Assembly: GCA_025352585.1 (NCBI GenBank)
Contig: JANXTD010000825.1
Coordinates: 1 to 7,420 of the forward strand
Direction: 5' to 3'
DNA from: Fimbriiglobus sp.
Lineage (GTDB): Bacteria; Planctomycetota; Planctomycetia; Gemmatales; Gemmataceae
Length of the DNA stretch: 7,420 nt
The notes under the pieces are model-generated. The model worked only from the letters and a program-made list of their open reading frames with translations. It was not told the DNA's origin and did not search any database. A program made the position numbers and the translations under genes. Each line of letters starts with the position of its first letter. Within the stretch, counting starts at the first letter, position 1. Below are positions 6,514-7,420 of this stretch, one piece after another.

Positions 6514-6694
6514 TCTGGTCCGACGCACCATTAACCGCCGCCCCGCCATCGCGGCAACCCCCAAGCGTCGCCGCCCGCCGTGGCCGCGCCACACTGGGCC
6601 AGCCGGGAAAATTGCTCCGTCGCTTAAGTGCTCGCTGCGGGCGTTGCGGCGGCGAAACATCTCGATAAAGCGGCCGCGCGAGGGTTGCGTCCCC

Positions 6695-6718
6695 GGAACG
6701 CTGTTCTAGCCTTGCGTC
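6695..6718 (+). promoter_or_regulatory. Candidate ECF-type promoter for the kinase gene
   Basis: GGAAC (6695-6699) and CGTC (6715-6718) are separated by 15 bases. They resemble the conserved GGAAC -35 and CGTC -10 elements of many ECF promoters, with spacing about one base shorter than usual. A transcript would start near 6725, about 40 bases before the kinase ATG. The two boxes total only nine specified bases, so chance is a real alternative. Confidence 0.22.
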
Positions 6719-6764
6719 GAGAGTGCCCGGTCCTACCCGACCACCCCGAACACGGTGCCACCCG

Positions 6765-7420
6765 ATGTCCGTCCCCACGTCCGTCGAAGAGCTACTGCAA
6801 CTCATCCGCAAGAGCGGCATGATCGAAGACGCCAAGCTCACGGCCTACTTGCAGCGCCGCCAGATGGGCCGCGGCCTGCCCGAAGACCCGCGCGACGCCG
6901 CCAACTCGATGGTCGAGGACGGCCTGATCACCGACTTCCAGGCCGAGCAGTACCTGCTGGGCAAGTGGCGCGGCTTCACCATCGGCAAGTACAAGTTGCT
7001 GGAGCGTGTCGGCGTCGGCGGCATGGGCCAGGTGTTCCTTTGCGAGCACATGTACATGAAGCGGCGGGTCGCCATCAAGGTGCTGCCGCCCGCCAAGGCC
7101 GAGCAGCCGGCGGCGCTCGGGCGCTTCTACCGCGAGGCCCGCGCCGCGGGGTCGCTCGAGCACCCCAACATCGTCCGCACCCACGACATCGACCAGGACG
7201 GCAACCTGCACTTCATCGTGATGGAGTACGTCGACGGCTCGAACCTGCTTGACATGGTCAAGAAGTTCGGCCCGATGGACACCCGCCGGGCTTGCCACTA
7301 CATGCGGCAGGTCGCCGTCGGCCTCGACTTCGCCTTCCGCAGCGGCATCATCCACCGCGACATCAAGCCCGGCAACATTCTCATCGACCGCCGCGGCGTC
7401 GCCAAAATCCTCGACATGGG
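6765..7420 (+). CDS. Serine/threonine protein kinase, Hanks type (3' end beyond window)
   Basis: The first 218 residues are present from ATG 6765; no clear Shine-Dalgarno precedes it. Residues 1-75 form a helical module ending ITDFQAEQYLLGKWRGFTIG, which I recognise from memory as common at the N-terminus of Gemmata-type kinases. The kinase domain begins near Y76. The Gly-rich loop is GVGGMGQVF (83-91), the ATP-binding lysine is K105 in VAIK, and the helix-C glutamate is E124 in FYREARA. The hinge is at about MEYVDG (153-158), and the catalytic loop HRDIKPGN gives D199, K201 and N204. The metal-binding aspartate is D217 in ILDMG, where Met replaces the usual Phe of DFG; this is common in planctomycete kinases. 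All catalytic residues in view are kept, so it should be active. The window ends at DMG, so the activation loop, C-lobe and any membrane or sensor domain cannot be judged. It diverges from the lipoprotein-ccsBA operon, with no evident functional link. Confidence 0.95.
   Translation, partial: MSVPTSVEELLQLIRKSGMIEDAKLTAYLQRRQMGRGLPEDPRDAANSMVEDGLITDFQAEQYLLGKWRGFTIGKYKLLERVGVGGMGQVFLCEHMYMKRRVAIKVLPPAKAEQPAALGRFYREARAAGSLEHPNIVRTHDIDQDGNLHFIVMEYVDGSNLLDMVKKFGPMDTRRACHYMRQVAVGLDFAFRSGIIHRDIKPGNILIDRRGVAKILDM

Larger units (their letters stand above)
6428..6764. other. Divergent intergenic region between the lipoprotein and kinase genes
   Basis: This 337-base stretch has no credible coding frame. 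Short open frames cross it but have shadow-like composition. It should hold the promoters of both flanking transcripts: a good sigma-70-type candidate for the minus-strand operon (6479-6507), an inverted repeat around its -35 box (6496-6513), and a weak ECF-type candidate for the kinase (6695-6718). Small AT-rich islands lie near 6528-6536 and 6606-6625 without recognisable boxes. No RNA gene or riboswitch was recognised. Confidence 0.7.

Noticed and set aside
6792..7355. A 187-residue minus-strand frame opposite the kinase
   Set aside because: It is antisense to an intact kinase core with all catalytic motifs; its composition (Val, Asp, His, Ala) is typical of a shadow.

Overview
This GC-rich window looks like planctomycete chromosome, most probably from the Gemmata group. 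That is an inference from family architecture. The Ser/Thr kinase has the N-terminal module and DMG motif common in Gemmata-type kinases. A small lipoprotein precedes a fused ResB-CcsA protein. An ECF sigma factor is followed by a membrane anti-sigma-like protein without a zinc motif. No mobile element, CRISPR array, tRNA or rRNA was seen.

Layout. Positions 1-1182 (minus) hold an ECF sigma factor gene followed by a probable anti-sigma factor gene that runs off the left edge. Divergent from it, 1355-2356 (plus) encodes a secreted protein made of five copies of a ~49-residue repeat. This is the least explained gene in the window. It ends five bases from the end of a convergent minus-strand operon (6427 down to 2362). 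That operon encodes a 211-residue lipoprotein and then a 1123-residue fused System II cytochrome c synthase (ResB/Ccs1 plus CcsA). A divergent intergenic region of 337 bases (6428-6764) separates the operon from a Ser/Thr protein kinase gene (plus) cut off by the right edge at its DMG motif.

How the genes fit together. The sigma/anti-sigma pair would form an envelope-signalled transcription switch. The lipoprotein and CcsBA would act on the outer face of the cytoplasmic membrane, where heme is attached to apocytochromes c; the lipoprotein's role is unknown. The kinase is probably an independent signalling gene. A good sigma-70-type promoter is visible for the lipoprotein-ccsBA operon, with a perfect inverted repeat exactly around its -35 box. 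Weaker promoter candidates are listed for the other transcripts.

No clearly new multi-gene system is evident. The items most worth following up are the five-repeat secreted protein, the lipoprotein paired with CcsBA, and the large soluble insert between the two halves of CcsBA.
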